The position numbers and the translations under genes are program-made. DNA of 64,000 nucleotides from Aquificaceae bacterium (GTDB lineage: Bacteria > Aquificota > Aquificia > Aquificales > Aquificaceae). Under the pieces are notes generated by a model that saw nothing but the letters and a program-made list of their open reading frames with translations, was not told where the DNA came from and made no database searches. The stretch spans positions 18,511 to 82,510 of the forward strand of contig JALSHV010000008.1 in the NCBI GenBank assembly GCA_026981975.1, in the 5' to 3' direction. This document shows, piece after piece, positions 61,698 through 64,000 of this stretch (the first letter of the stretch is position 1; each line of letters starts with the position of its first letter).

Positions 61698-63762
61698 ATC
61701 TTTCAAGAAATTTTTTTAAAGAGTCAAAATCCATAGGAGGAGCCAAGAAAAAACCCTGAGCTTCATCACAACCGAGATCTTTTAACTTCAAAAGTGTAGT
61801 GTTGTTCTCCACACCTTCCGCAAGAGAAGAGCTTTTTATTGAAGATGCAATGTGTATTACTGCTTTAACTACGTTTTCTGCTTTAGGATTCTCTTCAATT
61901 TTTTTTATAAAACTCTTGTCTATCTTTATTTTATCTATATCAAATTCTACAAGATAGCTCATTGAAGAATAGCCTGTTCCAAAATCGTCTATTGCTGTTC
62001 TTATTCCTATTCTCTTCAGTTCCTTAAAAAGTTCCTTTGTTTTTTCCGGATCTTTCATTGCTGTGCTTTCCGTTATTTCTATTATAAAACTTTCAGGGAT
62101 CATTTCATAAACTTGTAAGTTATTTTCAATTCTTTTTATAAGATCTTTTTCAAGAAATTGCTTGGAGGAAAAATTAACACTTACGTATAAATTTTTATAT
62201 CCTTCCGAGTGAAGCAAAGAAAGATCTCTTATAGCTGTATCGGATATACAATAACCCATCTCAACAATTATCCCCATTTCTTCAGCTATGGGTATAAACT
62301 TTGCAGGAGATATTAAACCTAATTCCGAGTGTTCCCAACGAGCTAAAGCTTCCAAGCCTGTAATTTTCATATCACGTAATCTAAAAATAGGTTGATAGTA
62401 AACTCTAATTTCTCCATTTCTGACAGCATCTTTGAGTAAGCTTCTGAGAATAGCAATCTCCGTAATTTCTCTCTCCGCTTCCGAGGAGAAAAAAGCATAG
62501 CTACCTGCTCCGAGTTCCTTAGCCTTAGAAAGAGCAAGTTCAGCTTTCCTTAAGAGATGCTCCGCATCACTATCGTCCTTTGGAAAAACGGAAATGCCTA
62601 TACATACGTTAACGTATATATACTTATCACCTATGATAAAGGGTTGGTCAAAGACAGATTTTATTTTTTCTAAGACACGAATCAAGCCAGTGTAACCCTT
62701 TACACCGCTTAGAATAATTCCGAACTCATCAGCAAAAAATCTTCCTAAAACATCTCTTTCCCGTAAAACTGAAGACAGCTTTTCAGCTATTTCTTTAAGA
62801 AGTAAATCTCCTACTCTTATACCGTGCAGTGTGTTTATATCCTTAAACCTTACAATATCAAGAACAGCTATCCCTACAAAATCTTCTTTTAAGGAAGAAT
62901 TTCTCAACGCATCTTTAAGCTTTTCTAAAAAAAGAATCCTATTAGGAAGTCCTGTAAGGGGGTCGTAGTATATTGCTTTAAACACACTTTCCTGTGCCAG
63001 TTTCTTTTCTGTTATATCCCTCATACTTACTATTGGTCCTTCTATTCCGAGATTTTTCCAGTTAACGGGAAGAAGCATGTTAGCTTCCACCCATCTGTAA
63101 TGTCCTTCTCTTGTTAATACTCTGAACTCATCAGTGAAAAGTTCACCCGCTCTGCTAAAAACTTCTCTTTTAACAAAAAAAGGTCTTCGTAAATCTTCAG
63201 GGTGAATAAACTTTATAAAGAGCTTTCCTATAAGTTCATCAACTTTCCACCCAAGAATCTTTTCAACAGCAGGACTTATGTATTTTATAAGTCCCTTTTT
63301 ATCTATTACGCTTATTATTTCATGGATATGGGTTAAAACTGTTTCCAATTTCTCCTTCTCTTCATATAAACGCTTTTCCAACTCCTTTTCCTTTGTTATA
63401 TCCACACCAACCGCTAAACCTCCGTAGCCGTTTTTTAATCTAACAGTGGTAGCGTAAAGTCTGAAAATCTTAAATTCTCCTTTTTTAGTTTTTACGGGAA
63501 GTTCAGTGTATTCTCTATGTATCTGTTCCCCTCTTAGTCGTTTTTCTATTGTTTCCTTAACAAGTAATGTAAAATCAGGATGAACTATATCCCATACGAA
63601 TTTGTTTTTAAGTTCCTTCTCACTGTAACCTAAAATATTAATAGCGTAGGGATTTGCGTATAAAATCTTAGATCTATAAAGAAAAACAAGAACAGGAGCT
63701 TTCTCCGCTATTAATTTGAAAATATCTTCATCTTTAAAATAACTTCTGTTATTTTTCTTCAT
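61684..63762 (-). CDS. PAS-PAS-GGDEF-EAL cyclic-di-GMP protein
   Basis: 692 residues from ATG 63762; a TTG at 63765 is rejected. Domains: PAS about 10-130 (PVLVFLYRSKILYANPYAIN), PAS about 140-260 (ISVIDKKGLIKYISPAVEKI), GGDEF about 265-425 with the active-site loop changed to FADEF (GRFFADEFGII), and EAL about 440-690 with EALARW and DDFGTGYSSMSYL intact. Cyclase activity is therefore doubtful and phosphodiesterase activity likely. No membrane segment. A TAAAAT lies 9 nt before the ATG. A link to motility fits the chemosensory genes nearby. Confidence 0.9.
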   Translation of the reverse strand: MKKNNRSYFKDEDIFKLIAEKAPVLVFLYRSKILYANPYAINILGYSEKELKNKFVWDIVHPDFTLLVKETIEKRLRGEQIHREYTELPVKTKKGEFKIFRLYATTVRLKNGYGGLAVGVDITKEKELEKRLYEEKEKLETVLTHIHEIISVIDKKGLIKYISPAVEKILGWKVDELIGKLFIKFIHPEDLRRPFFVKREVFSRAGELFTDEFRVLTREGHYRWVEANMLLPVNWKNLGIEGPIVSMRDITEKKLAQESVFKAIYYDPLTGLPNRILFLEKLKDALRNSSLKEDFVGIAVLDIVRFKDINTLHGIRVGDLLLKEIAEKLSSVLRERDVLGRFFADEFGIILSGVKGYTGLIRVLEKIKSVFDQPFIIGDKYIYVNVCIGISVFPKDDSDAEHLLRKAELALSKAKELGAGSYAFFSSEAEREITEIAILRSLLKDAVRNGEIRVYYQPIFRLRDMKITGLEALARWEHSELGLISPAKFIPIAEEMGIIVEMGYCISDTAIRDLSLLHSEGYKNLYVSVNFSSKQFLEKDLIKRIENNLQVYEMIPESFIIEITESTAMKDPEKTKELFKELKRIGIRTAIDDFGTGYSSMSYLVEFDIDKIKIDKSFIKKIEENPKAENVVKAVIHIASSIKSSSLAEGVENNTTLLKLKDLGCDEAQGFFLAPPMDFDSLKKFLERYEGH

Positions 63763-63858
63763 CAAATCTTAATTTTAATAGATTTTCTAAATGAATGTTT
63801 TCCAAAACCAAAAACAGCTTTTAAGTGATATCAATCGGTAAAAACTTTCAAATGATCC

Positions 63859-63976
63859 TTAAATTAACATCTTTAATCTCGTGTATATTTCATATTCAAG
63901 AAAATATACATATTTTTACAGTAATTTTCTGGTTTACAAATAAATTATATACCTTAGTATAATTACCCAAGGTAAT
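63859..63976 (+). promoter_or_regulatory. regulatory region with two inverted repeats at the right edge
   Basis: The 230 bases between the GGDEF-EAL start and the right edge are AT-rich. They hold TTAAATTAACAT (63859-63870, the same 12-mer pattern as the metal promoters), an inverted repeat TGTATATTT (63882-63890) / AAATATACA (63902-63910) with 11-bp spacer, a TATAAT (63958-63963), and a palindrome ATTACC-CAA-GGTAAT (63962-63976) overlapping that -10 box. All point to the gene entering at the edge. Confidence 0.5.
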
Positions 63977-63992
63977 CTTCAAAGCGGAGGAC

Positions 63993-64000
63993 ATGTTTTG
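63993..64000 (+). other. probable gene start cut by the right edge
   Basis: GCGGAGG (63984-63990) is a strong ribosome binding site. The ATG at 63993 follows after only 2 nt; a TTG at 63998 has better spacing (7 nt). Either way a plus-strand gene probably begins here. Nothing can be said about its product. Confidence 0.4.

Overview
The window looks like part of the chromosome of a thermophilic, flagellated, Gram-negative bacterium of the Aquificales (Aquificota), probably close to Aquifex/Hydrogenobacter-type organisms. The evidence is a full-length single-polypeptide reverse gyrase, a bacterial Trm1 tRNA methyltransferase, a methionyl-tRNA synthetase without its C-terminal tRNA-binding domain (the split form known from Aquifex), futalosine-pathway menaquinone synthesis (MqnC), Kdo transferase, LpxI and BamD. 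Base composition is AT-rich throughout and genes are packed end to end. The large chemotaxis operon argues against Aquifex aeolicus itself, which is known for lacking che genes. The species cannot be named from sequence alone.

Layout. 1-9.1 kb: housekeeping (tadA partial, nadE, geranylgeranyl-reductase-type flavoprotein, phoU, metG, tldD, argB, pgk). 9.1-14.1 kb: hisB, an orphan sugar-type ABC permease, reverse gyrase, and a 31-residue membrane peptide. 14.1-17.4 kb: an exported FMN-binding protein paired with an 8-TM membrane protein, tRNA-Leu, trm1, a c-type cytochrome, tRNA-Val. 17.4-19.1 kb: an unknown protein and waaA. 19.0-30.4 kb: one long minus-strand run (rng, bamD, rsfS, a LapA/LapB-like fusion, an MglA-type GTPase with a DUF4388-like partner, trmI, tyrS, four uncharacterised mostly exported proteins, mqnC, a phosphatase-fold protein without its catalytic Cys). 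30.4-35.8 kb: lpxI, a small hypothetical, tRNA-Ser, then a flagellar filament module (flagellin, flaG, fliD, fliS, fliT-like). 35.8-40.7 kb: moeA, a scrambled IS200/IS605 tnpB remnant, a PHP-like membrane-anchored protein, a GT39-type glycosyltransferase and plsY. 40.8-50.6 kb: a copper/silver efflux and handling cluster (TolC-type OMF, Cus-type adaptor, DUF411, Met/His-rich exported protein, DUF2231-like protein, NosL, CopB ATPase, CusA pump) in two units whose promoters share a motif. 50.6-61.0 kb: a minus-strand chemosensory operon with unusual receptors, triple CheW, CheA, CheB, CheR, HEAT protein, two CheY-like proteins, and a nearby pseudo-receiver. 61.0-64.0 kb: deoC, a PAS-PAS-GGDEF-EAL protein, and a regulatory region leading off the right edge.

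Themes. Genes at the head of transcription units often have a -10 box only 6-9 nt before the start codon and no Shine-Dalgarno sequence, so many first genes may be leaderless, while internal genes use GGAGG-type sites or ATGA/GTGA overlaps. Converging genes repeatedly overlap at their 3' ends. The most unusual items are the tnpB remnant whose 438-bp core is inverted (flipping it back in silico restores one open frame), the metG/tldD intergenic gap with superimposed -10 boxes on opposite strands, the matched promoter motif of the two metal units, the FMN-protein/8-TM pair, and the chemosensory operon.
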